Assembly: GCA_014763665.1 (NCBI GenBank)
Contig: JACXUY010000003.1
Location: 1-64,000, forward strand
Source: Gammaproteobacteria bacterium
GTDB taxonomy: Bacteria; Pseudomonadota; Gammaproteobacteria; Thiomicrospirales; Thiomicrospiraceae
Direction of reading: 5' to 3'
DNA: 64,000 bases
The notes below the pieces were generated by a model. The model was given only the letters and a program-made list of their open reading frames with translations, was not told the origin of the DNA and did not search any database. Shown in pieces: positions 25,996 through 35,775 of this stretch. Position 1 is the first letter of the stretch; every line of letters begins with the position of its first letter. The position numbers were made by a program, and so were the translations under genes.

Positions 25996-27267
25996 TTGTC
26001 CACAAATAATTATTTGGATGATTTAGACAATCTCTTAGATGATCCTAAATCGGATTTAACTTCAGCTACGACAGCTAAATCACATCAACAAAAAGCATCT
26101 GATGTCGAATTATCCTCTACCGCTGAAACAGCATCAACGCAAGCTGCTCGCCCCGCTGAAGAAGCGCGTCTTGCTTCTCATACTTGGGCAGAAGTGATTG
26201 AAGCGGCAAGTCGTGCCCTGCATGAAGGGACGCAGCTTAGCCAAGAAGCAACCCGCAAAAACATAGAGCTGGCTAAAGAGCAACAAGAAAGCATTAAAGA
26301 ACTCAGCGACGCAGCCAGTGGCTGGCGTCATGCAACGCGCCAAGCAGTACAAGAAGTCAGCACGACCAAAAAAAATATTATTATTCTTACGGTGATCAGT
26401 GCATTAATCGCGATAGCTGGATTTGGAACAACGATTGGTGTTATGCTTCAAAGTCGAGCCAGTTTCGTCAATATGTCTAATGCAATCTTAGAGAATGTTG
26501 ACGAACATCAAACAATTGTCAGCAAAACCTTAACACTTAAGATGGATGAACTGGCCAGCACCATTGAACAAATGCAAGCCAGCATTGATCAACTCAATAC
26601 CAATAGAACCAACGTGGCAAGTACTCCCACGCCACTTACGCCTGCCGATGATAACGAAAGCGTGAAGATCGTTGTTGAAGAGCCTAAGCTCCCTAACAAT
26701 GAAATGACGACCCTAATTCAACCTGAGGCCGTCAAAACACCGATCACAGAAACAACAATACAACCATCAATCACAACCCTAGCAGCTAGCCAAGCAGCGC
26801 CCACGTCAACAACGATCAGCGCAGCACCAACGCCTACCCCAAGCCATACCATGGCAACTTCTGCTACACCTACAGCAGAAGCATGGCAACAATTGCTCAC
26901 GCAAGTCGATCATCTTCAACAGCAATTACAACAAATTGAGCAAAACTCTCTAAAACAATCGCAAGAGCAGAACAAGCAATGGCAACAGCTGGTGACACAA
27001 GTCGATGAAAAACTTACCGCTCGTTTAGCCAAACTGCCCACAACAGCTAATGATACCAGTAAAACACCCACCAGCGTTACAGCCGTTGTCGATACCAAAC
27101 CGATTATGGATCAGTTAACGCGCTTGCGTCAGGAAATGGCTGAATTACGCCTATTGCAACAGAGTTTGAAAGAACAAATGAGTCAAGTAAAGCAAAGTGT
27201 GACGGAATCTATGAACAAACCTTATCAATACCGCTTGCCGCAAGATAGAGAAGGCTATCCACGTTAA
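25996..27267 (+). CDS. Membrane coiled-coil hypothetical protein
   Basis: The 423-residue protein has an acidic N-terminus (YLDDLDNLLDD), an amphipathic helix (60-120), a single membrane helix (about 127-150) and a long Thr/Pro/Gln-rich region ending in coiled coils (about 290-410). Topology is probably cytoplasmic N-terminus with a periplasmic tail. The start is TTG 25996, preceded by a near-perfect AGGAGG seven bases upstream, so a weak codon is paired with a strong ribosome site. I know no family for it. It pairs with the acidic protein upstream and a terminator follows. Confidence 0.65.
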   Translation: MSTNNYLDDLDNLLDDPKSDLTSATTAKSHQQKASDVELSSTAETASTQAARPAEEARLASHTWAEVIEAASRALHEGTQLSQEATRKNIELAKEQQESIKELSDAASGWRHATRQAVQEVSTTKKNIIILTVISALIAIAGFGTTIGVMLQSRASFVNMSNAILENVDEHQTIVSKTLTLKMDELASTIEQMQASIDQLNTNRTNVASTPTPLTPADDNESVKIVVEEPKLPNNEMTTLIQPEAVKTPITETTIQPSITTLAASQAAPTSTTISAAPTPTPSHTMATSATPTAEAWQQLLTQVDHLQQQLQQIEQNSLKQSQEQNKQWQQLVTQVDEKLTARLAKLPTTANDTSKTPTSVTAVVDTKPIMDQLTRLRQEMAELRLLQQSLKEQMSQVKQSVTESMNKPYQYRLPQDREGYPR

Positions 27268-27310
27268 CCTGTTTCTTTTACAGGCTGATGAAACATCAAC
27301 GCATAAAAAA

Positions 27311-27336
27311 TCCCCAGAAGTTTCTGGGGACTTTTC
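27311..27336 (+). terminator. Rho-independent terminator after the coiled-coil gene
   Basis: TCCCCAGAA and TTCTGGGGA form a perfect 9-pair stem with a two-base loop, followed by CTTTT. It lies 44 bases after the stop codon of the coiled-coil gene. Confidence 0.85.
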
Positions 27337-27385
27337 TGCTTAGCTGTTGGGACGCAACTGATTGTTTTATAAAAAACCTAAACAA

Positions 27386-27601
27386 TCAGTCTATTCCCGA
27401 CACCAAGCCATCACATTCCATTTTGTCTTTTAGAACCTTCCAAGCCAGTTCAAAGGTGTATTCAAGGCGTTGAATAATGTCTTCTTTTTATAATTGACTT
27501 AGCGAATCGGCTGGGCGTTCTATCGCTTCATGCAAGAACCCAAACACCCGACTGAAATTTTGTAATCGCTGTTGCCAGCGGATGTCTTGCTGAGGGTGCA
27601 C
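27386..27601 (-). pseudogene. Remnant of HI0074-type nucleotidyltransferase substrate-binding (HEPN) gene
   Basis: Read on the minus strand from GTG 27601 to TGA 27386, this 72-codon frame gives QDIRWQQRLQNFSRV, LHEAIERP and then an in-frame TAA, followed by KEDIIQRLEYTFELAWKVLKD and MECDGLVSG. These match the N-terminal half of the HI0074 family (partner of minimal nucleotidyltransferases in MNT-HEPN modules). The in-frame stop and missing C-terminal half show decay. No nucleotidyltransferase partner is visible. It lies in the 338-base interval between the terminator and sucD, which holds nothing else I can support. Confidence 0.65.
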
Positions 27602-27604
27602 AAG

Positions 27605-28477
27605 CTAGGCTTCAAACGCCTCTTTCATCGCTTCGCCCATATGCGACGGGGTACGCACCACCGACACACCTGCAGCTGACAGTGCCGCAAACTTAGCATC
27701 GGCTGTGCCTTTACCGCCAGACACAATCGCGCCAGCATGCCCCATGCGACGACCAGCAGGAGCAGTCACACCCGCGATGTAAGAAACTACTGGTTTTTTG
27801 ACATATGCTTTGATGTATTCGGCAGCATCTTCTTCCGCCGTACCACCAATTTCACCGACCATAATAATACCTTGCGTGGCATCATCAGCATTGAATAACT
27901 CCAATACTTCAGTAAAACTCATGCCACTAATCGGGTCACCACCAATACCGACACAGGTGGTTTGACCTAAGCCTACGCGTGTCGTTTGCCACACTGCTTC
28001 ATAGGTTAAGGTGCCTGATCTCGACACGATACCGATTTTACCAGGTTGGTGAATAAAGCCGGGCATAATGCCCATTTTGCAGCTACCCGGGGTAATTAAC
28101 CCAGGGCAGTTAGGGCCAATTAAACGCGACTGTGAACCGACTAACGCCGCACGCACTTTGAGCATATCGCGCACGGGAATGCCTTCGGTGATACAGGTAA
28201 TGACAGGAATTTCCGCTTCAATGGCTTCGATAATCGAATCGGCGGCAAAGGCAGGCGGCACATAAATCATACTGGCATTGGCACCTGCCAAATCCACCGC
28301 TTCGCGTACGGTGTTAAACACAGGACGATCCAAATGCGTCTGACCGCCTTTATTGGGCGTGACACCACCAACTAAGTTTGTGCCATAAGCAATGGCTTGT
28401 TCCGAGTGGAATGTCCCTTGCTTACCAGTAAAGCCTTGGCAGATAACCTTGCTGTTTGCGTCAACCAAAATACTCAT
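27605..28477 (-). CDS. sucD: Succinate-CoA ligase alpha subunit
   Basis: SucD carries the phosphohistidine and CoA-binding site of succinyl-CoA synthetase, which makes ATP or GTP from succinyl-CoA in the TCA cycle. The 290-residue protein has the CoA-binding [15 protein letters not shown], the Gly-rich [11 protein letters not shown], and the phosphohistidine segment [11 protein letters not shown] (His about 247). It overlaps sucC by 4 bases (ATGA). The pair is separate from any sucAB genes. Malate-CoA ligase is a less likely alternative. Confidence 0.93.
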   Translation of the reverse strand: MSILVDANSKVICQGFTGKQGTFHSEQAIAYGTNLVGGVTPNKGGQTHLDRPVFNTVREAVDLAGANASMIYVPPAFAADSIIEAIEAEIPVITCITEGIPVRDMLKVRAALVGSQSRLIGPNCPGLITPGSCKMGIMPGFIHQPGKIGIVSRSGTLTYEAVWQTTRVGLGQTTCVGIGGDPISGMSFTEVLELFNADDATQGIIMVGEIGGTAEEDAAEYIKAYVKKPVVSYIAGVTAPAGRRMGHAGAIVSGGKGTADAKFAALSAAGVSVVRTPSHMGEAMKEAFEA

Positions 28478-29646
28478 ACTGCACCTCCCGCCAAGCGAAC
28501 CACTGTTTTGGTGGCGGTTTCCAAATCATTTTCTGCGACGATATTTAAGCCAGAAGCGGCTAACATTTCACGCCCCTTATCGGCATTGGTGCCTTCTAAG
28601 CGCACGATCAACGGCAAGGTTAGCCCGACTTCTTTCACCGCTTGCAAAATACCATCGGCAATTAAATCGCAACGGACAATACCACCAAAGATATTAACCA
28701 AAATCGCCTTCACTTCTGATGACGACAAAATCAGCTTAAAAGCTGCTGCCACGCGCTCTGGTGTGGTGCCACCACCCACGTCTAAGAAGTTAGCGGGTTT
28801 ACCACCGTGCAACTGAATCAAGTCCATGGTTGCCATCGCCAAGCCAGCACCATTGACCATACAGCCAATATCGCCATCGAGTGCGATATAGTTCAATGCC
28901 CACTGAGCGGCTTCAACTTCGCGCGCATCTTCTTGCGCCCAGTCTCGTTCATCAGCAAGGGCTTTTTGACGGTAAAGCGCATTGTCATCAATTTGAATTT
29001 TGCAATCCAACGCCAGCCATTGACCGTCTTTCGTCCACACCAGGGGGTTGATTTCGAGCATCAAGGCATCGCAGCTGTGCGCCATCTCGTATAAACGCTT
29101 AACCAACTCAGCAAAGCCTTTCATTTGTTCTGGCGACAACTTCATGCCAAAAGCGAGCGTCCGTGCGACAAACGGCTGTAAACCGGCACCAAAAGGCACA
29201 AACACGCTAATGACGCGCTCCGGATGGTGTTCGGCGACTTCTTCGATATCCATGCCGCCATCAGCAGAACCAACAAAAGCAAAGCCTTTGCGTGCCCTGT
29301 CTAACGTCAGGCTTAAATAAAACTCTTGCGCAATGGCACAGCCAGATTCAATCAATACCGAGGTAACAGGCAAACCCGCTGGTCCAGTCTGAATGGTAAC
29401 CAACTGGCTACCCAGCAGGCGTTCTGTTTCTGCACGCGCTTCATCGACGCTATGAACCAGCTTAACCCCACCTGCTTTTCCACGCGCACCCGAATGTACC
29501 TGTGCTTTGACAACCCAAGGCGCATCACCCAAGACTTCTAACATTTCTTCATGCACCCCAATCGCATCGTACAACAACACGCCATTGGCGACGGGAACGC
29601 CCGCATTTCTTAGTAGCTCTTTGGCTTGATATTCATGTAAATTCAT
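28474..29646 (-). CDS. sucC: Succinate-CoA ligase beta subunit
   Basis: SucC is the nucleotide- and succinate-binding subunit. The 390-residue protein opens with the canonical [12 protein letters not shown], has an ATP-grasp domain ([26 protein letters not shown]), and the C-terminal ligase domain [48 protein letters not shown]. Length and motifs are normal. It is the first gene of the sucCD pair; the leader upstream contains a long inverted repeat. Confidence 0.94.
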   Translation of the reverse strand: MNLHEYQAKELLRNAGVPVANGVLLYDAIGVHEEMLEVLGDAPWVVKAQVHSGARGKAGGVKLVHSVDEARAETERLLGSQLVTIQTGPAGLPVTSVLIESGCAIAQEFYLSLTLDRARKGFAFVGSADGGMDIEEVAEHHPERVISVFVPFGAGLQPFVARTLAFGMKLSPEQMKGFAELVKRLYEMAHSCDALMLEINPLVWTKDGQWLALDCKIQIDDNALYRQKALADERDWAQEDAREVEAAQWALNYIALDGDIGCMVNGAGLAMATMDLIQLHGGKPANFLDVGGGTTPERVAAAFKLILSSSEVKAILVNIFGGIVRCDLIADGILQAVKEVGLTLPLIVRLEGTNADKGREMLAASGLNIVAENDLETATKTVVRLAGGAV

Positions 29647-29675
29647 GACGACACCTTGTTTAAGTTTTCATAACC

Positions 29676-29753
29676 ACGAAGGAGACCTTCATTTTGCTTG
29701 CATTTCCTTCGCCACGCTCAGCTGGTCAGCGCAAAAATAAACATCTCCTTCGT
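29676..29753. repeat. Inverted repeat in the sucC leader
   Basis: ACGAAGGAGA (29676-29685) is a perfect inverted match to TCTCCTTCGT (29744-29753). Inside, ATTTTGC and GCAAAAAT form a second nested pair, and another TTCCTTCG copy occurs at 29704-29711. The element lies 30-107 bases upstream of the sucC start, in its leader or promoter. It could be an RNA hairpin, an operator, or a degenerate small repeat element. Confidence 0.5.
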
Positions 29754-29770
29754 TTAGAGAGTAGATAAAA

Positions 29771-30166
29771 CTAATCTACCCGCTTCACTTCTAAAATTAA
29801 TTCCTGTCCTGCCAACGGATGACTAAAATCGCATTGCACCCGATCCGACTCTACCACTAACACTCGCGCCGCAACCGCATCACCATTGGGTAAGTTGAAC
29901 TCGACAATATCATTCACCATCGGCTCAATGTCACCCAAATCGGCTCTATCTAACCAATGCACTTGGCTGGGATCGGGATAGCCAAAAGCATCTTCTGGCG
30001 ATAGCAAAAATTGCATTGTTTCACCCATAGGTACAGACAAGACACACTTTTCCAGTGCCGGAAACCATTGACCATCACCCGGCTCAAAGTCCATTACTTC
30101 ACCCGCTTCTGTTTTATCCACCAGCGTACCGTCGCTTAAACAGAGTGTAAATTCTACTTTCATCAT
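29771..30166 (-). CDS. slpA: SlpA-type FKBP peptidyl-prolyl isomerase
   Basis: The 131-residue cytoplasmic protein is of the FKBP SlpA/SlyD class, which isomerises prolyl bonds and has chaperone activity. It shows the split FKBP strands (FTLCLSDGTLVDKT), the GDGQWFPALEKCVLSVPMGE hydrophobic core and SPEDAFGYPDP, followed by the IF domain and the return strand HPLAGQELILEVKRV. It lacks the His-rich tail of SlyD. It starts at ATG 30166 or the adjacent codon 30163. Confidence 0.85.
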   Translation of the reverse strand: MMKVEFTLCLSDGTLVDKTEAGEVMDFEPGDGQWFPALEKCVLSVPMGETMQFLLSPEDAFGYPDPSQVHWLDRADLGDIEPMVNDIVEFNLPNGDAVAARVLVVESDRVQCDFSHPLAGQELILEVKRVD

Positions 30167-30186
30167 TATTAATTAACCCAATCACC

Positions 30187-30477
30187 CTATTGAATGAGTT
30201 GAGAAGCAGCAACAAAATGAGGCACTTCTGCAATCGGTTCAGGAATGAGAATATAAAACTGACTCAAAATAATCGCCAACTCACTTGGCTTGCGATAAGG
30301 ATCAGACAACTCAGCGCCGTTAATGCCCTGACTCATCGCTTGGCTCACCAAATCATGTAATAAATCGACTTGTTCGCCCAACAATTGACCCGAATCGGGA
30401 TTCCAATAAACAAGTAATTCAGGATAGTTAGCCGTTGGTAAAGGCACACACTCCATTTTGATCCAGTTGGTAGCCAT
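30187..30477 (-). CDS. Hypothetical protein
   Basis: The 96-residue product has no recognised family, signal or membrane helix. It begins with MATNWIKMECVPLP and has a helical middle (LGEQVDLLHDLVSQAMSQG). It lies 20 bases upstream of the FKBP gene on the same strand, so they are probably cotranscribed, and is divergent from mnmA, 89 bases away. Confidence 0.6.
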   Translation of the reverse strand: MATNWIKMECVPLPTANYPELLVYWNPDSGQLLGEQVDLLHDLVSQAMSQGINGAELSDPYRKPSELAIILSQFYILIPEPIAEVPHFVAASQLIQ

Positions 30478-30566
30478 AAGTGCCTCAATCGTTTTGCAAA
30501 AAATAGAGTCATTATAAGGCTAAAGGCTATGCCCTGTCAGGAGGCTAATTTGTTAGAATATCCAGC

Positions 30567-31685
30567 ATGAATACAAATACTCAATTTCGCCAGTTACAAC
30601 CTGGTGCTAAAATTATGGTCGGCATGTCAGGAGGAGTAGACTCTTCTGTAACTGCCTACCTGTTACAACAACAAGGCTATCAGATCGAAGGCCTGTTTAT
30701 GAAGAACTGGGAAGGCGACGACACCATCGACTACTGCCCAGCCCGACAAGATATGCTCGACGCGCAGCAAGTCTGCGATAAGCTCGGCATTCCTTTGCAC
30801 ATTCGCAATTTTTCACAACAATATTGGGATGGTGTTTTTGCCCATTTTCTCGCCGAATATCAAGCGGGTCGCACTCCCAACCCCGATATTCTGTGCAACA
30901 AAGAAATTAAATTCAAAACCTTTTTAGATGAAGCCCTTGCCTTAGGTGCCGATGGCATCGCCACAGGCCACTACGCACGTATCGGCTTCCACAATGGTCA
31001 CTTTCAATTACTGACCGGTCTTGATAAAAACAAAGACCAAAGCTATTTTTTATACACACTCAAACAACGACAACTGGCACACGCCCTATTTCCTGTCGGC
31101 GAGTTAGAAAAACCGGCGGTTCGTGCTATTGCCGAACAGCAAGGTTTTATTACCCACGATAAAAAAGACAGTACCGGTATTTGCTTTATTGGTGAACGTA
31201 AATTCAAAGACTTTTTACAAAGCTACCTCGACCAGCAACAGGCTGGCGACATGGTAACTCCCGAAGGCAAGGTTGTTGGCCAACATTCAGGACTGGCTTT
31301 CTACACACTGGGACAGCGTAAAGGATTAGGCATTGGTGGCGGGCATGGCAATGAAGGTGACGCTTGGTTTGTCGCCGACAAAAACATGACTCTTAACCGC
31401 CTGATTGTCGTGCAAGGTCATAACCACCCTGCCATGATCAAAAGTCGCCTAGTGGCAACCCGACTCGACTGGTGCGATCAGGCACCACCCACGCATCAGC
31501 CACTCAGTGCCAAAATTCGTTACCGTCAACCCGCTCAAGCCTGTCAGCTCACCTATGCAGACGATCAACGCATCGAGCTGACCTTTGAACAACCCCAACG
31601 CGCTATTACGCCCGGTCAGTCTGTCGTTATTTATAATGGCGAAGTCTGCCTAGGTGGTGCGATTATTACGGAAGCCATCTATTAA
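30567..31685 (+). CDS. mnmA: tRNA-specific 2-thiouridylase MnmA
   Basis: MnmA thiolates U34 of tRNA-Lys, -Glu and -Gln. The 372-residue protein has the PP-loop [10 protein letters not shown], the [12 protein letters not shown] motif with the first catalytic cysteine, and [13 protein letters not shown] with the second. The C-terminal beta domain contains [12 protein letters not shown]. The only in-frame start is ATG 30567; an AGGAGG lies over 20 bases upstream, too far for a normal ribosome site, while TAGAAT ends seven bases before the ATG. It is followed after two bases by hflD, the standard arrangement. Confidence 0.95.
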   Translation: MNTNTQFRQLQPGAKIMVGMSGGVDSSVTAYLLQQQGYQIEGLFMKNWEGDDTIDYCPARQDMLDAQQVCDKLGIPLHIRNFSQQYWDGVFAHFLAEYQAGRTPNPDILCNKEIKFKTFLDEALALGADGIATGHYARIGFHNGHFQLLTGLDKNKDQSYFLYTLKQRQLAHALFPVGELEKPAVRAIAEQQGFITHDKKDSTGICFIGERKFKDFLQSYLDQQQAGDMVTPEGKVVGQHSGLAFYTLGQRKGLGIGGGHGNEGDAWFVADKNMTLNRLIVVQGHNHPAMIKSRLVATRLDWCDQAPPTHQPLSAKIRYRQPAQACQLTYADDQRIELTFEQPQRAITPGQSVVIYNGEVCLGGAIITEAIY

Positions 31686-31687
31686 GT

Positions 31688-32356
31688 ATGTCGAACTATC
31701 AAGATCAAGACCGCATGCTCGCCTTTGCCGGTATTTATCAAGCCGCTGCATTGGTTCACCAACTGGCCACTCAGGGAAAATCCGATACAGATGCCCTAAC
31801 GGCGACATTGAATAGCTTATTCGTTGAAAACCCCGAAACCACTGAAGCCGTTTTTGGTGGTTTTGCAGGGTTAACGCTGGGCATGCGTACTTTAAAAACA
31901 CAGATGAACGGTTCAGCACCCAATGAACAGCGCAATATGCAACTGACACAATATGTCATTGGCATGATTGCACTAGAAAACAAGCTGAGTAAACAACCTG
32001 AATTGGTTGATCGTCTGTTCAAAAAACTGTCTGTACCAGAAAGTCAACGTAAGCACTTTGGTTTATTACACGACAATACGCTAGCGGGTATTGCCCTCGT
32101 TTATACGGATATTGTTTCTCAAATGCACCCTAAAATCATGGTGCGCGGTTCGCATGGCTATTTGTCGCAACCAGCGATTGCCAATCGCATTAGAGCCGTA
32201 CTTTTAGCAGGAATCCGATCCGCTTTCTTGTGGAAACAGGTTGGTGGCTCACGCTGGCAGCTACTTTTCAAACGCGGTAGCTATTTGCGTGCTGCAGATC
32301 ATTGCTTAGCCAGCATTCGTGCCGAAGATAGAGACAATCACCAGCTAACAGAATAA
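31688..32356 (+). CDS. hflD: HflD (high-frequency lysogenisation protein) homologue
   Basis: The 222-residue protein matches the HflD/DUF489 family, which in E. coli affects lambda lysogeny; its normal cellular role is not well defined. Family motifs [28 protein letters not shown] and the C-terminal [26 protein letters not shown] are clear. It is coupled to mnmA, as in most gammaproteobacteria. A strong terminator begins at its stop codon. Confidence 0.93.
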   Translation: [222 protein letters not shown]

Positions 32357-32383
32357 AACAACAGGGCAATTGCCCTGTTGTTT
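32356..32383. terminator. Bidirectional terminator between hflD and the chemoreceptor gene
   Basis: AAACAACAGGGCA and TGCCCTGTTGTTT form a perfect 13-pair stem around a two-base AT centre, with A and T runs at the ends. It serves both the mnmA-hflD operon and the convergent chemoreceptor gene. Confidence 0.85.
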
Positions 32384-32403
32384 ATGCTCGATAAGCAGGG
32401 GGA

Positions 32404-33627
32404 TTAGAATAGATCCACATCTCCCGCATCCATCGAAGCAGCCTTGACTCGCGACATACGCGTCGCTTCAATTCGATCACGCTCTTCATGAATTTTAAGA
32501 CGCAACTCATCCATACGCTGAGCGTAATCATGCGAAGAAGTCACCGGAGTCTGCATCATCTCGATCGTAGCTGCATTAGTAGTGCTCGCCATACTGTTCA
32601 AGTTATCCAAATGGTTTTGTACCTGATCAACCAGCTGACGCGTAATATCCTCAAACTGTAATGAACGAATGGCATTAGAAACATTGTACTCAATATCGCT
32701 AATGATGCCAGACACATCACCTAAACGTTCTGTGATCGATGTATTCATACTATTCAAGGCTTCCATCATGCGATCAGCGCGTGCTTTCGAATCCTCAGCT
32801 TCACGCATGTCTTTATGTGCAGAATCGCCAACAATATCGCGCACTTCATCAACCGTTAAACGAGCTTGTTCGGCTTTATTGCGAATCTGTTCATTCAACC
32901 TATTCGAATTCAACGACAATTTGCGTACTTCATCAGCAACAACAGCAAAACCACGACCTGACTCACCAGCACGCGCCGCTTCAATGGCAGCATTTAAGGC
33001 CAATAAGTTGGTTTGATCGGCAATGGTTTTAACATCTTCCAACAAGGTAAAAATCGCATTAATCTGGCTGACCATATCATCAATTTTCAGTACGGTCTCT
33101 CGACTGCGATGACTAACGCTCATGATGAGCTCAATAAGGTAATTCATGATATCACGCGTTTCTTGAGTGAACTTCTCAATGGTCATACCACCATTGCCGC
33201 CACCCATATTCGCCAACAATCCCAATACCAGCTCACCCTCTCGTTGGGAAGCATTATTCAGGTTGGTGAAACTGTTGTTCAATGTCTCGACTGCTTCGGC
33301 GATCAAATCTTTAACCTGCAGTAGTTCGCCACGAACAATCTGCACTTCTTGGTCAATAACGGCGTCAATGTCCGAAATAATGACTTGCACAACCTCGCCT
33401 GAAGCCTGAGCTTCCAAAGCCGTTGTTCCCTTGTGTGTAAAAGCACGAGGCGCAACAGTAGATGCTTCTGCAGAAGAGGATGAACAAACCGCAAGCAACA
33501 AGCCTGTCCAAACTACCGCCGATGCTAAAACCGCAACAAGAATCCACCACTGACCAGACAAACCAACACCCAGTGCAACCAAGACACTCAGCGTCCAACC
33601 GATAGCCACACCTATTTTCTTTTGCAT
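32404..33627 (-). CDS. Methyl-accepting chemotaxis-type protein
   Basis: The 407-residue protein has two membrane helices at residues 5-24 and 28-48 with almost no periplasmic loop, then a cytoplasmic signalling region. The conserved hairpin tip is present ([31 protein letters not shown], near 215-245). There is no periplasmic ligand domain, so any signal would come from membrane or cytoplasm. The C-terminus ends with Gly-Asp-Val-Asp-Leu-Phe, similar to the CheW end in this window. It follows cheR and cheB, 92 bases after cheB. Confidence 0.85.
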   Translation of the reverse strand: MQKKIGVAIGWTLSVLVALGVGLSGQWWILVAVLASAVVWTGLLLAVCSSSSAEASTVAPRAFTHKGTTALEAQASGEVVQVIISDIDAVIDQEVQIVRGELLQVKDLIAEAVETLNNSFTNLNNASQREGELVLGLLANMGGGNGGMTIEKFTQETRDIMNYLIELIMSVSHRSRETVLKIDDMVSQINAIFTLLEDVKTIADQTNLLALNAAIEAARAGESGRGFAVVADEVRKLSLNSNRLNEQIRNKAEQARLTVDEVRDIVGDSAHKDMREAEDSKARADRMMEALNSMNTSITERLGDVSGIISDIEYNVSNAIRSLQFEDITRQLVDQVQNHLDNLNSMASTTNAATIEMMQTPVTSSHDYAQRMDELRLKIHEERDRIEATRMSRVKAASMDAGDVDLF

Positions 33628-33719
33628 ACTTTACTACTCCGAACCCATGCTTTGACTCGGTCCGTTTTTACAACCGACACTGGGTTAACGCACTGTTCTG
33701 AAAAAACTTTAATACGAAT

Positions 33720-34838
33720 TTACATACTTAACACAAGCAATTTAGATGCCACTTCAGATAAAGGCAATACAAGATCAGCAGCTCCCAGCTTAACTGCTTC
33801 TCCTGGCATGCCCCAAACAACACTTGTCTTTTCATCTTGCGCAATGGTTTTTGCCGACACATCTTGCAACTCCTTCAAACCTCGCGCACCGTCATCGCCC
33901 ATACCGGTTAAGAGCACACCGATAGCATTGTTACCACACACTTTAGCGACAGAGCGGAACATCACATCAACAGACGGCTTATGTCGGTTCACAGGCGGAC
34001 CATCATGCAATCGGCAAATGAGCTTACCGCCAACCGATTCAATCAATAAATGCTGACTACCAGGGGCAATGTAAACATGACCCGGTAAAATCAACTGCCT
34101 CTCTTCAGCTTCATGCACTGATAGCGCAGATATACTATCCATACGTTTCGCAAAAGGACCACTAAAAGCAGCAGGAATATGCTGCGTAATGACGATTGGC
34201 GGCATATTCTCAGGCAGCGCTGTTAGCACTTCTCGAATGGCCTCTGTCCCTCCTGTTGAGGCACCAATAGCAATAATGCGTTGACAAGACTTTTCTTTAA
34301 CAGAAGCATGTTGACTGAGAATCGCATCAGCACTCAACTTAGCCGGAATCATCGTTGCAGGCGTTGGATGCACAGGATTTTCAGTGATTTTTACCGGTGA
34401 TTGGAGCACATTTAGCTCTACTCGACTGACGGTTACCTTAGCAGCCATCTTAATCTTTTCAATAATTTCTTCTTTGTAATCGGTTAAGGAGCCACCCACA
34501 TTCACCCTAGGCTTGGTAACAAAATCAATTGCACCCAGTTCCAAGGCTGCCAAAGTAACATCGGCTCCTTCTTCCGTTAACGATGACACCATAACCACTG
34601 GCAAAGGGTGCAGTCGCATTAAATTGCGCAAGAAAGTCACCCCATCCATCTTTGGCATCTCGATGTCTAAGGTAATCACATCGGGATTGAGTGCTTTAAT
34701 TTTTTCTCGCGCATCAAAGGGGTCTTCCGCCGTGCCAACGACCTCAATACTCGCATCACTACTGAGCATTTCTGTCAACATGCGCCTGACCAGCGCAGAG
34801 TCATCGACAATCAGTACTTTAATTTTTTTCGTTAACAT
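33720..34838 (-). CDS. cheB: Chemotaxis response regulator methylesterase CheB
   Basis: CheB demethylates and deamidates chemoreceptor glutamates. The 372-residue protein has an N-terminal receiver (VDDSALVRRML; phospho-Asp in DVITLDIEMPKMDG) and a C-terminal esterase domain with Ser in IGASTGGTEA, His in ITQHIPAAF and Asp in GMGDDGARGL. I choose the ATG at 34838, 17 bases after the cheR stop, since a longer frame to 34901 would overlap cheR and precede the receiver by 21 extra residues. It follows cheR on the same strand. Confidence 0.95.
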   Translation of the reverse strand: MLTKKIKVLIVDDSALVRRMLTEMLSSDASIEVVGTAEDPFDAREKIKALNPDVITLDIEMPKMDGVTFLRNLMRLHPLPVVMVSSLTEEGADVTLAALELGAIDFVTKPRVNVGGSLTDYKEEIIEKIKMAAKVTVSRVELNVLQSPVKITENPVHPTPATMIPAKLSADAILSQHASVKEKSCQRIIAIGASTGGTEAIREVLTALPENMPPIVITQHIPAAFSGPFAKRMDSISALSVHEAEERQLILPGHVYIAPGSQHLLIESVGGKLICRLHDGPPVNRHKPSVDVMFRSVAKVCGNNAIGVLLTGMGDDGARGLKELQDVSAKTIAQDEKTSVVWGMPGEAVKLGAADLVLPLSEVASKLLVLSM

Positions 34839-34854
34839 AACTGCTTCAAAGCCC

Positions 34855-35685
34855 CTAAATTTTTTGATAAATGGTTTTGCCAAGCAACTTAAATTGTTCA
34901 CTTACCTTGTACAAAGATTCGGAATGACCAATAAATAAATACCCTTGGTCACTCAATAATTCATGGTAACGCATGAACAGTTTTTGCTGGGTAGGTTTAT
35001 CAAAATAAATCACCACATTACGACAAAAAATAATGTCAAACCGCTCTTTCCATGGCCAATCACGCATCAGATTAACCTGTTGAAAATGAATCAGCGTTTG
35101 CAACTCTGGTTTCACCTTAACCATGCCCTCATTATTGCCGCTCCCTTTGAGAAACCAACGCTTTACCCGCTCAGCAGAAACGCCTTTTAAAGATTCAATC
35201 TGATAAACACCAGCTTTAGCAGTATTAATCACATTGGTATCCAAATCGCTGGCATGGACCTGTACGTCCCAATCGGGCGGGAAAGCCTCTTTTGCCACAA
35301 TCGCAATTGAGTAAGGCTCTTCTCCCGTTGAACAACCTGCCGACCATATACGTACTTTTTTACTCTGTGCATTAGATTTAAGCAGAGCTGGAAACAGTGT
35401 TTCAGACAAATAATCGAAGTGATGCATTTCACGAAAAAAGAAAGTCAGGTTAGTGGTCACCGCATTTATCAAATGCGTAAACTCCTGATCATAACCTTCA
35501 CCTTCAACATAAGTTAGATAATGGTTAAAATCATAAAAATTCAAACTACGCAAACGGCGAGAGAGTCGATTGTAAATCAGGTTTTGCTTACTATCCGACA
35601 AAGCAATACCGGCATGATCATAAACAATACGACGCACTCGATCAAAATCTGCTTTCGTAAACGCGAATTCTTGCTGTACAGACAT
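34855..35685 (-). CDS. cheR: Chemotaxis methyltransferase CheR
   Basis: CheR methylates glutamates on chemoreceptors with S-adenosylmethionine. The 276-residue protein has the alpha-helical N-domain, the SAM-binding segment IWSAGCSTGEEPYSIAI, DLDTNVINTAKAGVY, and FDIIFCRNVVIYFDKP. It is the first gene of the cheR-cheB-chemoreceptor unit. A TTAACA/TGTAAT promoter pair lies just upstream. The only che methyltransferase in the window. Confidence 0.95.
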   Translation of the reverse strand: MSVQQEFAFTKADFDRVRRIVYDHAGIALSDSKQNLIYNRLSRRLRSLNFYDFNHYLTYVEGEGYDQEFTHLINAVTTNLTFFFREMHHFDYLSETLFPALLKSNAQSKKVRIWSAGCSTGEEPYSIAIVAKEAFPPDWDVQVHASDLDTNVINTAKAGVYQIESLKGVSAERVKRWFLKGSGNNEGMVKVKPELQTLIHFQQVNLMRDWPWKERFDIIFCRNVVIYFDKPTQQKLFMRYHELLSDQGYLFIGHSESLYKVSEQFKLLGKTIYQKI

Positions 35686-35710
35686 AGGGTTAGCACTTTC
35701 TCATTTTAAG

Positions 35711-35740
35711 ATTACAGACGCCACTGGGGGTTTTTGTTAA
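35711..35740 (-). promoter_or_regulatory. Putative sigma-70 promoter of cheR
   Basis: On the minus strand TTAACA (35740-35735) and TGTAAT (35716-35711) are 18 bases apart; each matches consensus at 5 of 6 positions. The cheR start is 25 bases downstream. Confidence 0.4.
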
Positions 35741-35775
35741 ACTGCATTCCTATTGACCGTGAAGGAGTTCCAGTT

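Noticed and set aside
27288-27473. Small plus-strand open frame
   Set aside because: It runs through the terminator and antisense to the HI0074-like remnant and has no ribosome site.
27605-29646. Malate-CoA ligase (mtkAB) instead of sucCD
   Set aside because: Motifs fit succinate-CoA ligase as well or better and no serine-cycle gene is nearby.
30539-30566. Leaderless transcription of mnmA
   Set aside because: TAGAAT seven bases before the ATG is suggestive, but no -35 element can be supported.
35737-35769. Possible sigma-28 (FliA) promoter TAAA-N14-ACCGTGAA before the second FliK-like gene
   Set aside because: Spacing and -10 both deviate; only about 5 of 8 bases fit.
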